Assembly (NCBI GenBank): GCA_018873245.2
Contig: JAEMBT020000004.1
Coordinates: 1,146,573-1,210,572 of the forward strand
DNA: 64,000 bases
Direction: 5' to 3'
DNA from: Archegozetes longisetosus
Taxonomy: Eukaryota; Arthropoda; Arachnida; Sarcoptiformes; Trhypochthoniidae
The position numbers and the translations under genes are program-made. Below, one piece after another: positions 36,085 through 48,034 of this stretch (positions are counted from its first letter, which is position 1; each line of letters starts with the position of its first letter). Below the pieces are notes generated by a model that saw only the letters and a list, made by a program, of their open reading frames with translations, was not told where the DNA came from and searched no databases.

Positions 36085-36100
36085 CGCTCGCTCGCTCTCT
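36024..36100 (+). repeat. (CT)n microsatellite with (GCTC)n tail
   Basis: About 58 bases of CT, then several GCTC units. The longest such tract in the window. Confidence 0.97.
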
Positions 36101-36984
36101 TCCCCTTGATCTCCTCATATCCTGACAGGTGAAGACTAAACTTATATTACAAGTTAATCATAGCTGGAAAAATATTTTTATGCTAATAAATACTGTTTTT
36201 GTTGCAAATAAGTGTAGTTAAATGTCTGAATGATGATTACTAATGAATATAAGTTTAAGGTCTAGGGGTCACAGCAGTCAAGAGAATTTCAAAATTTTTA
36301 TGAACACAAGATTTTAAAGTCTAGAATAAACTTGCCTCTACTTATAATTCCTTCAAATTTGTTACTGAATCGCGATTTAATGAGCGATCAGTGGGTTTGA
36401 GGGGCTTTTGCCACAAAAGTGATCTCACCCTTCAATTGCCAATTAAGTTGTCATGAGATAGTAATACATCTGCCAATTATTTTCTCCTATCTTATACATA
36501 CTTCTCAAGAGCCCATCAAATAATAAAGTAATACATGTTTGACTGTATGTGCCCTTAATTATGAACTTTTTCTTCTCTTCAATTTTTTTCTTTATTTCTT
36601 CAAACGTTAAATACGTATTAAATTTTCTTTTAATTTTATATTCGATATTTTGTACTATTTTCTCCCATTTTCTGAAGTCAAGCCTCTTTTTAATGAATAT
36701 TCTGATGAATAGATTTCTTCTCCTAGTAATTAAAGTATAGATCATTCAAAAAAGTTTGAATTAATGATTAGAGCATTGATTAACACAATTAAAATGTTTC
36801 GAAAAGAATTTCTCTTTTGAAAAATCCTTTTATATTCATATCAAAGTTACATGAGATTAAAGGTCAATTCAAATATAATTTCTAACGTTTTAATTTTTGA
36901 AAATAATTGCAATTTTATTCGAACAATAGAGAACTTATATGATTAAAGTAGACTTTGTTTAAAAAAATATGAATAAACTGTTTC

Positions 36985-37042
36985 TTTTTCGAAAGAACAA
37001 GATAACTGAATGCTAGCAACTAATCACTTATCCTGTTCTTCG
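36985..37042. repeat. Short hairpin repeat, copy 1
   Basis: TTTTTCGAAAGAACAAGATA is followed after a short loop by the inverted CACTTATCCTGTTCTT. It shares about 30 bases with copy 2 at 41074-41134. Probably the tip of an unrecognised inverted-repeat element. Confidence 0.45.
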
Positions 37043-38061
37043 GTATACAATCTAACTGTTGGCTTAAGAAAATATTTACATAAGAAATATGTCATTAAAG
37101 CTTTAAAAGATATAACGAATGTTGTAATTGAGAACTTGATGAGAAAGAAAAAACCAATAATTTTGAGCACTTTTAGTACTGAAATCAAAATTTATAATTA
37201 TATATTTAAAATAGGGTTTTAAGTTTAAGAAAAAATTTGACGCCTTATTAAGTCTTCACTTGTTTGACACATAATACTTAAATTTAATTCATTACTTAAT
37301 CTGTTTATAATAAGTATTGAATATTTTTATGCAAACATAAAACTGACTATTGATTTGGTGTCAATTACTGTATTTGACGCTTATTTAGCCTCGAATTGAT
37401 TCGTAATTTTTGAATTCCTTCACTTTTCGTGTGTCAGTGTTTCTACAATTTATTTATCCTTAAGGAACATTTGAATCCTTCCAAGAAGTGAACACTTCAT
37501 TTGATTGAAGACTGAAATTAAAGGTCAAAACTATGGCAAGTTATTTGAATAAAAAATTGAAATATTCATGGAATATATTTTTAGATTCTTTTCAGATGAT
37601 TGCATGTTGAGGAACTTCAAAACATTATTTAATCAGTAATGAAAAAAGTTTTGAAAATTTCTATTTCGAGCAAATCTTAACAAATGCTTTGGACATTATT
37701 TGAAAAATTTTATTTTTGGTTCAAGATTTGAAAATTTATTCCAAGTACTTATGGCTTAAAATAATTTTATTGGTTAATAAAATCTGTAAAGATTTGCTTT
37801 AAGTTTAAATAAATAAAGAGTAAATCAGTTAACAGGATAGTTGAAAATAAATGGCATAACAGACTAGACAAAACATTAAAACTAATTCTCATTTAGTATT
37901 TCTGTTTCGCGCAATTAGTTGTTGTGATTGTTAGACAAACTCATTTCCGCGTCTCATCAATCAGTAGTAAAGCCTAACTGTAAGTTAAAGGCCTTAAAAG
38001 TAAATAAAGTGTTTGTTCTCTAATCGTAATTGAGAGAAATGAATCATTTTATATGCTTATA

Positions 38062-38303
38062 CAGTGAAACTTCGTTATAACGAACTTTAATACATAAGGA
38101 AGTTTGATATATCTAGTTTTCTATATTAAGAATCTTAAGTTTAAGAAATTTTTGAACTAGGAAAGTTCCACATGAAGAAAATTTGACAGTACCACAATTG
38201 GATGAGACGAAGTTTCTTTATAAAAAGTTGTTTATATAGAAAAGTTTAGATACAGTGCATCAAATTATCTGGTCTTTAGCTTTGTTATGAAGAGGTTTTG
38301 CTG
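38062..38303. mobile_element. Tigger/pogo-like MITE, 242 bp, TA-flanked
   Basis: The left end is CAGTGAAACTTCGTTATAAC and the right end the diverged inverse TTGTTATGAAGAGGTTTTGCTG, with TA on each side. The end sequence resembles the CAGT-AACCTCG-TTATAACGAA termini of Tigger-type elements. No coding content. Confidence 0.6.
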
Positions 38304-41073
38304 TACTAGAAAATAGTTTGCCTCTAAAAGCAATACTAATGTTATACCAATTACACACACCATTAGTGACAGTTTTTCACATTCGCTTTATGACTATTCA
38401 CTTAATTGCAAATTAAAACTAATCATTTAATTACGCTCTAATAGCCATTCAGAACATTCTGACTCTAAGGACAAGTTTGGAGAAAAAACATTTTCTTTTC
38501 ATTTGGCGTACTTTAGTTGAACTTTCACAACATTACACTTTTATGTCTAGTCATAGGCTTATAATTATTTCAATTTTGAAGAATTAAAGTCTTGTCTAAA
38601 AATATATAATGCTCTGTTCAAACCCTTTCTTGCCTTTAAATTCTACTGTAATTCTCTGTAATTTTCAGGCATTTATATAACCATTAATTTATCTCATCTT
38701 TTATTAAAATGATTTCTGAACTAATTTAATAGTATTTGAGCTGAAAAATCTGTGAGAATATGAAGGCTTCATGAATAAAAATAAAATTACGAAAAGGGTT
38801 GAGCAAAGACTTTAAGCCAAAAAAATGATAAGCTATAGATATTATGGTGTGAAATATCAAATAATATTTTATTATATTTAATCACTTTAATAATAAGCTA
38901 TGATTGAATTTTCATTTGATACAACCCTAAAGCTATTCGTGTTGTATCAAAAAGTACTGATAGAAAGATAATTACTAATTACTAGTTCTTTATCTCAAAA
39001 CTATATTATTTTTCTAAAGCTCTATCAGTAACGTATTCGCTTCAATACGAATGCTGTTTATCCCAATTATTAGTTAGAATTTAATTTCGTAGAAAAACTA
39101 TTATTTATTATTAATGATATTTCTTTCTCTGATTTTTATCTAAGAATTCAAGAATTTATGATCCATTAGAGCTCTAATAGCGACACACTCTCACACTTGG
39201 AAATTTCGATTTTTTCGGCGATAGGGCTCACGAGAATAGTAATTACTTTAAAAGCAATTATTTATTAGATAATCACAACAATTATCTAATTTTCTATATG
39301 TCAGATAAAAATGAAATTTTCTTTGATTTCTAGTGCTATCGATTGTATGTAATTATCGAAAAATTAAAGAGTATGAAGTTTTTTTGAGAAATATATATTT
39401 TTGTCCATTAAAGGAAGGGCACCAAACTTGAAAATTTACCTAATGTTTCTCACTCATCAGACGCTTTTCACTTATAGGTCAAGATTAAGATATTTTATGA
39501 GGAATAATTGCATAATTACAAATATTTCTCAACTTGTACTTCAAGTTCATTTTAAAGGAAATTCTAAAGATCTTAAAGTTTAAATACTTTGGGTTTTTTT
39601 CTCGTTTTATAAACTTTTCTTACAATAATTTAATTCAATTATCAAAAAATACATTTCAAATCATTTTTACTCATATCCTTCCAGACATGTATCGAAACCT
39701 ATTTTTGATGAATCAACTTAAGAATATTTATAAAACTTTTTAAAGCATAATTACTAGAATATTATTCAGGTATGCATTTCATTGGCATGTTTTGCATGAA
39801 TACTGTGTTGGGCACGAAATAATTATAATTGAATATTAAACGGAGTAAACTTATGATTCATTAATTCATCATAATATCGAATTCATTTATTATCCAACAT
39901 GTCGTTCATTAAGTCTCTTATCTTTTAATAAAAGTAAAAAAATTCATTTTAGAAAAAAAATTTTTCCTCAAAATATGTTACAAGACGAAACTTGTTGAAA
40001 ACTTTTAGTAATTAAGTCAGAAGTTTGAATTAATGAATGAATTTGAGTAAAGAATAAATTTCTCATAATTTGATAGAATTTTTTTCTTATATCTATGCGC
40101 CAGTTATAGTTCAGGTGAAAATTATATGAAACAAAAGTTTCTCAAACCTGTTATAAACTGTTTATTAATAGGAAATTAATTAAAAAATTAATAACTACTT
40201 ATCAAGTGATGAATATGTAAATAAAACGCTAGTTAAATAACGAACTTTTTGCCCTTAAAGTAAACAAAAAATTATTCAATGCTTTTAATAATAAATTTTT
40301 TTCACTTATGAAAAATGGGGTCACTATTAGTGTAAGCGATAATCAATGCATAAAACTCTGTTGTGGTTAACATTAATCTCTTGTTTAGAGCCTCAACTAA
40401 TTTTTCACTATCTTGTAGCATGCTAGACAAAAATACTTGACTATAACTTCCACTTAAGGTCATCACTGGATCTGATATATAATTAGCAGCTTATCTAAAA
40501 CTGTAATGAAGTATAAGATGAAGAATATTTCAGTTTTCCAAAACAGTCTGTTAAAAGTTGGGCTCTTTTCTAAGAAAAAATTGCTTTCAATATTATTTTA
40601 CGCAAATTTTTTGCTCTTATCTTAGCGCTTATGTTACTTAACAGCTATTTATCACTAGCTCTGATTAATTTATTGTCAATATAAAGAACTTCGACTAAAA
40701 GCAATAATCAGCTTATATATGGAGAAATAATTTTCTCAAAATTAATGCTTTAGGAAACCATTGTTTCCCAGATTTAGAGCTAAAATGTTTGATTAGCAAA
40801 CAAATTCTTGTCCCTAAATCAATAATTGACTTTTGAGTGATTAATCATTTCAAAAATTGTTATTTTATGAGGCAACTTACTTTTGACTCAAGATTTTGGA
40901 CATTAACACAATTTATATTTAACCTTAAGCCAGAGAAAGATAATATGTATTTTCCTGGATATCTGAAGAAACATATATAAATATTTGAAGAATAATTGAT
41001 TTTTTGCATCAATAAAAGTGAATAAAATCCAGAAAATAACCAGTTGATCTGCGAAGTTTCAAGCAGCTAAGCA

Positions 41074-41134
41074 ATTTTTCGAAAGAACAGGGTAAGTGAA
41101 CGCCATAAAAGTGTCCACTTACACCGTTTTACAA
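41074..41134. repeat. Short hairpin repeat, copy 2
   Basis: TTTTTCGAAAGAACAGGGTA runs into GGTAAGTGAAC with an inverted GTCCACTTACACC arm. Related to copy 1 at 36985. Confidence 0.45.
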
Positions 41135-42084
41135 GAAAACGATTAAATTATTAAGCTTTCCAAAGTTTACATCAGAGAAAGTTTTTAAAAGTCTTATCTA
41201 ATATCTAAAAGAGTTTTTTAAGTTCAGCTTCGTTAGTGTTGGTGCCCTTTAACAGTTTAGGTAATTTGAAACTAGGATTTAACACATATGGATCTGGAGT
41301 TTCAAAAACTTAGAGAGAAGTTTATACTCAAAGAAGTTTTTGCCAAACACTTTAATTTGTCTACAAATTTGAAGTCGTTGTTCCACTTGAACCAAGGCCT
41401 AAAGACTGCACACATTCTCAACAAAAAATTTTACGGACGCTTAGAGTTCATGTTTCTTGGACCATAAAAATTAGAAGTAGTAGAAGTCTATTAGCTATTT
41501 TTGATGTTTTGCCATACTTGTACTTTAATTAAATAATGAATAGATAATTTGGTTTAATTTTAATGGTGTTCTGAGTTATATTAAGATGAATTGAAGGTCA
41601 AGTGGATAAAGTGATGATACTTATATTTTTCAAACTTTAAGGTTATCAAAGTTTTTGACTGTCATTTAATTGCTCTATATTCAAGATATTAAATTAGAAG
41701 ACTTTATTTCAAGATCTTTTTCATCTTCAACTCAAAATAGAAAGATTTTATTGCAGTTTAAAAATTATAAGTTAGAAATATATATAAGAGGTTTGGAAAT
41801 TAATTGTTCACGTAACTTATTACGACAACACTTTCAAAATATGTATAAAATACAATTGCGTTATTGCAAACATAAGTTTTAAACAACTAACTTCGAGGTA
41901 CTTTGAAATTAAATCATTGCTGAAAGAATGTGATAGTATTTTTATTACAATCAATCTTCTTTTAGCAATCTATTTTATTAAATATGAGTTAAGTTCTACT
42001 AAAGTATAAAATTTCTAAATTTCTATAATTGTTAGCATAAAAAATAGTACAAAATCGAAGAAATGTCTTTAATCTTCAAAATGA

Positions 42085-42668
42085 ATGGCAAATAACGCTA
42101 GCGATGATCCCTTGGAACATGCCCCTAAACAATTCCGAACATATAGGAGTTTTGACAATCAGCAAGATTTTAGAGACCCGTTTGATCGCGAGGAACAAAA
42201 ATATGTTCATTGCAGATGTTTAAATGAATTAACAGTTGAGAAAGGTACTGATGAATGTCGATTACAGTTTACTGGTATTAGATATGCAAAAATTGGATAG
42301 AAATTCTTAATGTTTCTATTCTCTGATGACCGCAAAAGATACGCTTTTTACATCGCTATTCGTTTTATTGCTTTTGGCATTGATTAGAACTTTGGCTAAT
42401 ATTTAGCCACATTTCAAGTTTTTAGAGGTGATACGATTGCAAATGATGTAATAGATCTATGGTTAAGGTGTCTGCTGTTCGAATGAATTACTCGATTGAG
42501 TTTTTGGCGTTTTGCGTTACAGTTATTTATGTCACTCATGACTTGTATCTCTTGCTTTCTCTTAAGAAGTTTCAAAGATTTATAGATCATATAGATATTT
42601 GTGGTGAAAGTAAAATTTTCGACTTTATTGTTTTCAGCACATTGATTGTTTCAGAACTTACTCACTGA
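42085..42668 (+). pseudogene. Possible decayed membrane-receptor gene (gustatory-receptor-like)
   Basis: A 71-codon frame (42085-42300) encodes a hydrophilic, Asp/Glu/Arg-rich segment that is unusual for this AT-rich DNA. After its TAG the same frame stays open for 29 more codons, with a hydrophobic stretch (Phe-Tyr-Ile-Ala-Ile-Arg-Phe-Ile-Ala-Phe). After a frame change, 42459-42668 encodes a likely membrane segment (Phe-Leu-Ala-Phe-Cys-Val-Thr-Val-Ile-Tyr) followed by Leu-Leu-Leu-Ser-Leu-Lys-Lys-Phe. A soluble N-terminus followed by membrane segments suits an arthropod gustatory receptor, but no diagnostic motif is present. It could instead be unrelated chance frames. Confidence 0.25.
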
Positions 42669-43111
42669 TAATTGTATGTAAATTTTAGTAAGATTATATC
42701 GGATTTAACAAACTTTCAGCTCAATTTAAATGTTAGAGAGATTGACAACAGCTTATAGGCTAAAAATTAATTAAAGCTCATTCTCCTAAATTATTAATAA
42801 TAATCGTTGAAGGTTTTTGTTTTGTATCAAAAATAAGTCTTGTATCAATAGCAGATAAAATTGAACAAACTGTAAGTCTACTGTAAATTCTCTGAAACTG
42901 AGAAAAATTAAAATTCAAGTTCAATTTGAAAGGCTTGAAAGCATACAACTTTAGGTATAGCTAGATTAATTTCAATAATAACTAAGTAGGAGTTATAACA
43001 GCACGAATTATCAAATATTAAATTCTGAAATTTAATCCGAGTCTAACATCAATTCTACGGAAAATGGCGGAAAATGAGAATCAATAATAACAATAACAAG
43101 TGAAACAGACC

Positions 43112-43306
43112 AAAACACAATGTTGCGTATGTTTTGATGACAACAATGAGTCAGATATGATATCTTCCTATGATAGTAAGGGATCCGTAAAAATAGCTTC
43201 ACTATAACTGATTTGAAGATTTAATTGTAACGAGTGATCGAGATATGTGCCGTATATGTTGACAAAAATACATTGAAATCAGATATAAGAAGTTTTCAAA
43301 TTTACG
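43112..43306 (+). pseudogene. Relic of a ZAD-type zinc-finger-associated domain
   Basis: Frame 43112-43204 encodes Gln-Cys-Cys-Val-Cys-Phe-Asp-Asp and an acidic stretch ending Val-Lys-Ile-Ala-Ser-Leu. After one frame change, 43218-43306 encodes Asp-Arg-Asp-Met-Cys-Arg-Ile-Cys, a TGA, then Gln-Lys-Tyr-Ile-Glu-Ile-Arg-Tyr-Lys-Lys-Phe. Two Cys-x-x-Cys pairs about 39 codons apart, with a Lys-Ile between and a Phe-containing helix after, match the ZAD layout found mainly in arthropod C2H2 zinc-finger proteins. No C2H2 fingers were found downstream. Disabled by a stop and a frame break. Confidence 0.4.
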
Positions 43307-46066
43307 GCATCTTCTGAATCAAAGGCCTTTTTTGGTATACCTTGATAACTACTGCACTTATTTGATGTCTTGTTAAGATATGAAAGTTTTTACGACCCAT
43401 AACTGATTATAGAAAATCTTTGGTTCGTTTGATAATTACTTCTTTTGGTTTTTTGATTAACAGCACGTTTTACATTATGTCGACTTTGATTACACTGTAT
43501 TTCAATGTTCATAAAGATTGGATTATTATTTTATATTCTTTAGATATTGGAAATCATATGCGTTTATAACTAAAATTACTAACATTAATTTAGAAATAGA
43601 TATATAGAAGTCATTTTGTTGCCCAATAAATAAAATTTTTGAAAATTTTGAAAATCAAGTTTATCCTTGAATTTATTGAAATTTTAAAAGTTTTCAGAAG
43701 TTTTTCCTAAATTATATGATTTATTTATCCAAAAACTGATATTTTAGGTCTTTTAACAAATTTTTCTTGTTTATTGCTATCAGTTTTTTTAGTTTTCTCG
43801 ATATAAACTTGAGGGTGAAAAACATGAGTAAATTTTTTCGCTCAAAAACAAGTAAAAAAAGTATGAATGAAGAAGAAAAACTGGTAAATATTCACTTTAA
43901 TGCAGGAATCGTATAAATGTAAGCGACTAGAAAGATATATAAATATATATCAATGAAAGAAAATTGAGTGTTAGGCTGAAAAAATTGTTCAACAGAAAAA
44001 AGGTGTGCATCAGTGAGTTATATAAACTTTCGATTGTCTACCGTCTCATCGAACGTCGTTTTTTCGAAAATCTTACTACAGCCTTCTTATAGAAACTGAC
44101 TTTTTAAATGAAAGTATTCACATGACTTTTATTGAGATCATATTTTCATCACCAGAGTTAGTTGCAAAAAATAAACATAATTTCCAACTCTTCAATTTTT
44201 ATGGAAATTTCTCTCGAAATCATTTTAAAGTTATTATCACTTTTTTCTTTTTTTTTGAGAAATTAATTTTACATATTTTCTAAATTTGATAAACCCTTTT
44301 TATTGTATTGATATGAAAAATGAATTATAAATATAAAGAAAACTCGTACTGAATAGCCTATAAAACTTTAGTAAGCTTTTGCGTAGAATTATATTCTGAG
44401 AAACGAAAACTCGACTAAATGCAGATCCACCAAAAACCTAACAAAACAGGTATAGCATACTAGTATATATTTGCCAAAGTGGTAATAATAACAATTTCTC
44501 TGACTGTTTGCTATCTAAATGGGATCTCACTCACAGTTTGGCGTCTCATCCACTCTCTCGCTCACTCTTCTCATAGCCCTATCATATATTTTGCTAAACT
44601 TGACATCAACTCTCACTTAAAAAGTCAAATAGTTTAGAACCCAAAGCAATACTAAGCACACACTCCCAGAAAAAAAACGAGCAGAAGAAAAAATATAATA
44701 CATAGGATGAAAAATTAGAGGATTGCCACCAATTGATTAGTATTCTTGGCTTGTATTCTGATAGTAGCACTTTTCATGACTTGTTATATAAGGTTCTTAT
44801 CTCTAGGTCTAGTTTTCTCTTAAATAGCTTTTTCTCTCATTTTTAAGAAACATAGCATTTAATAGAGTCCATAAAATCCATTATTAATGCAATATATTTA
44901 TTATATTATATAATGCGGTATTTTATGATATGTATTAATACTTATATGGTTTTTAAAATATTAAGAAAACTGTCAAATAGTTTATATTTCTCCTAAAGAA
45001 ATAAATTTTGTGCCCAAAAAATTTTGAAAACTTTTTAAGTTTAGAAAAATTGCTTCATATCTAGTCTAGCTCAACATTTTTTCTGCGACAATGAATGATG
45101 AGGTCCGAGAAAACAGCAGTTTATTATGGAATTTATAACTAGTTTTATAAACTATTTTGCGTGTCATTTGTCTGATAAATGTCACGACAATTATTGTTGA
45201 TTTGTCGCACTTTAACTGACATTTACGGCTATCGCTATTTACAAATTAGTCATTAATTCATTCAACTTTTTTCTCTTGTACGAGAGACAACACCTGATAT
45301 TTATTTAGAAAATAAATAATTGATTGGAGTGTCACAAAAGTATGAATAACTTTTGAATAGAAGAAAAAGGTGCAACTTTTTATTCAATTAATGATTAGAC
45401 AGTTATCTAAAGTGAAGCTTATTATCGAATTAAATGATTAATTAATCAGAGTTTTTGTAGGAGAAAAAAGCTTGGCTCACTTCAGATAAGCTCTCGAAAC
45501 TTTTAAACCTATAAATAAAATCCAATTTCTTTCTATCAGATGATAACTTGAAAAAAAAATCTATCGATTGCTGCGCTAAATAATAGCTAATGAATCAATC
45601 GATTATCAGTTTATAACTTAATAATTGTTTTATTGCTAAACCATATTATAAGAGACAATGACAGAAAAAGTCTAAAATTTTCTAAACCATAGATAAGTCT
45701 ATAAGTAGTTCTCTGAGAGCTAGCTGGTAAAAAATTCACTAAATTATAGCTCATATAATGCCAAACAAAAAATATTTTTCTATACGCAAAACCATAAGTA
45801 ATAGCCATAACATTAAAATACATAATTGATGGCAATTGTGATCATTGGACGCCTGTTGTGATACTAATTGAGGTCAATCACCATTATTTCTGAGTTTGGT
45901 TTATATACCTGTATATATAAAATGCATTATTTATATTGAAATTATATTCTAATCCCTATAACAGAATAAAGTCCTATGAGTTTTGTGGCCCACAGTGTGA
46001 GACCTAACGAAATCGTATTAACTATTATCTAACTTGTTGTTCAATTGTGTTCAAACTGACTTATAA

Positions 46067-46168
46067 ATGGCTTTACGCCATGTATTCGGTGACGAATTAA
46101 CAATTGATGATGAAGCCTATCATAGAAACAAATTTCTTTTGGGTTTACAACAGATCGACTGTATGTGA
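46067..46168 (+). other. 33-codon open frame of unusual composition
   Basis: It encodes Met-Ala-Leu-Arg-His-Val-Phe-Gly-Asp-Glu-Leu-Thr-Ile-Asp-Asp and ends at TGA. The composition is less AT-driven than its surroundings, and a GTATGTGAG donor-like word overlaps its end, so it might be a 5' exon. It shares the word GAATTAACARTTGA with the frame at 42085. Function unknown. Confidence 0.15.
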
Positions 46169-48007
46169 GGTTTAGTTTCAAGGAGTGAAAAGTTGTTATT
46201 CATTCGATACATTAATATGTTAAGAAATTTTGTCTCAAGTTGTTGTTGCATTTTAATTATGCAATGTCAATAATTATTTTTTGGTTATAAATCATTTAAA
46301 AGTTTTCATAAAGACGCTCATGTTTTCATTAACTAATTGAGACCTATTTTTATCAAATTTTTGAAGTTCTCAAAAAGTTTTAGGAGAAATTGACTTCTTC
46401 AATAAAGAAATAGATCTGAAGACAACAAAAAAAAATTTAATTTCCATAAAAAAGTCTTTATCCATAAGTAAGGGAAAAATTTGCAAACTGTAGCTATCCA
46501 TATTTGAAAATTGTCAAACTCTATATAATAAGGATATCGAGTTAGTGGACATCCAAATAAAATAAAACTAATATAAGTATTGAATGATATGAATGACACA
46601 TTTCCTTATAGTATATCTCATTTCCCGTCGATTTTCTCCTATTGCTAACAAAAGCCATCACTAACTTCTAGACTGCAACAACCAAAAAGCGGGTCAAAAG
46701 ACAATATAACAAAATCAATACTGATATGAGATGCTATAACACATTATATCCTATCAAATCAAGTAATTCTGCAAATGGATAGCAATCATATCGTATCATA
46801 AAATCATAGCTTTGTGTCAAAAATGGTATTTCATCTCATGATAGGTCCGGAAATGGATCCCAAACTCCTATTGAAAGATCGCAAGTATTGAACCACAAAT
46901 TGAACGCGCACTGAATGGCCAGAAATAACAATAATTGGTCTCTATATTAGATATACATCTATGTCTAACCGAGTTATAGAACTCTATACGGACTACAAAT
47001 ATCTTTTTCGCTATTGATATGTGAAAAAAGGGTAAAATGTTTTCTATAGAGAGTGAGAGCATGTATGAAACGGAAATTTAAACACAATTAACAATAAGAA
47101 TATCGAAACCCAACCCCAAAATAGAATGTTAACAGGCTGTCAACTTTTTTCTCATGATTTTTTTGACACATCTCCTAAACATGATTTGTTACGAGAGTTC
47201 ATACAACAAACAAATGTATTTTTACTGCAACTTTTTGCTAATCAAATTATTTTTCTGATAAATTAATTAAAATCCAGTAAGAATTTAGAAAACGTACAAA
47301 AATATGATTATTACTATTGTCTCGAGTATTATGCAAACTGGTGCCAAAACAAAACATTTTTTCATATTCACAATTTGATATCCAATTTTATCATTCGAAG
47401 ATTAAGGAAAGATCGAAATCAATTAGTCATTAAATTCCTTTTCAGAAGTCTTTTCACTTAGAAGAAAACCATAGAAAGAAATAATAATTCTCATGTTTAT
47501 AAGATTAGTATCAAATTTTGAAGTATTTCGGTCGTTAAAAATTCTGAACTTCATATATATGACCATTGAATGAAAATCAGCAAAAATTTAGAACAAATTT
47601 AACAGAAATTTCATTTTTAAAATCTATTTATTGGGTCTGAAAACCAGCAAAAATCAGGCGTTAAAAAGCCGTGTGAGTCTCTATAAACAAAATGCTCAAA
47701 TAATAAGTCGCTCAAACTACATATTGCCATAGAATAAAGTGTATAAATAAAGTGCAACACATATAATGGTAACACACGCTGTGAGTTAGCAGTTATGCAG
47801 CCATCAGGACATGCTATGCGGGACCGGAGAAGTGGAATTAGGCATTAAAGTGAAACCCAATTTCTAGAATAATAGGTCTGAACTATAGGGTCCCTAACAA
47901 TACAGCTCTATTTGCAATGAATAAGAGAAGAGAAAACTTCTTATTTGTAACTACAGTCAATACATGGCTGCAAAATCGTATACACTTTTTGACTGTTAAG
48001 TCGATTT

Positions 48008-48034
48008 TCTCTCTCTCTCTCTCTCTCTCTCTCT
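48008..48034 (+). repeat. (CT)n microsatellite
   Basis: About 27 bases of CT. Confidence 0.95.

Larger units (their letters stand above)
28004..42084. other. Gene-poor region between the EMX-family genes, proximal part
   Basis: AT-rich DNA with no supportable gene. It holds (CT)n tracts at 32225-32252 and 36024-36100, a Tigger-like 242-bp element (38062-38303) and two copies of a short hairpin repeat (36985-37042, 41074-41134). Open frames here are short, hydrophobic and typical of random AT-rich DNA. By position it should contain regulatory elements of the flanking genes. Confidence 0.6.

Noticed and set aside
35933..36118. 61-codon minus-strand frame with Arg-Glu repeats
   Set aside because: It is simply the translation of the (CT)n microsatellite.
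36443..36745. 100-codon minus-strand open frame
   Set aside because: Lys/Ile-rich composition typical of random AT-rich DNA, with an equally good frame on the opposite strand.
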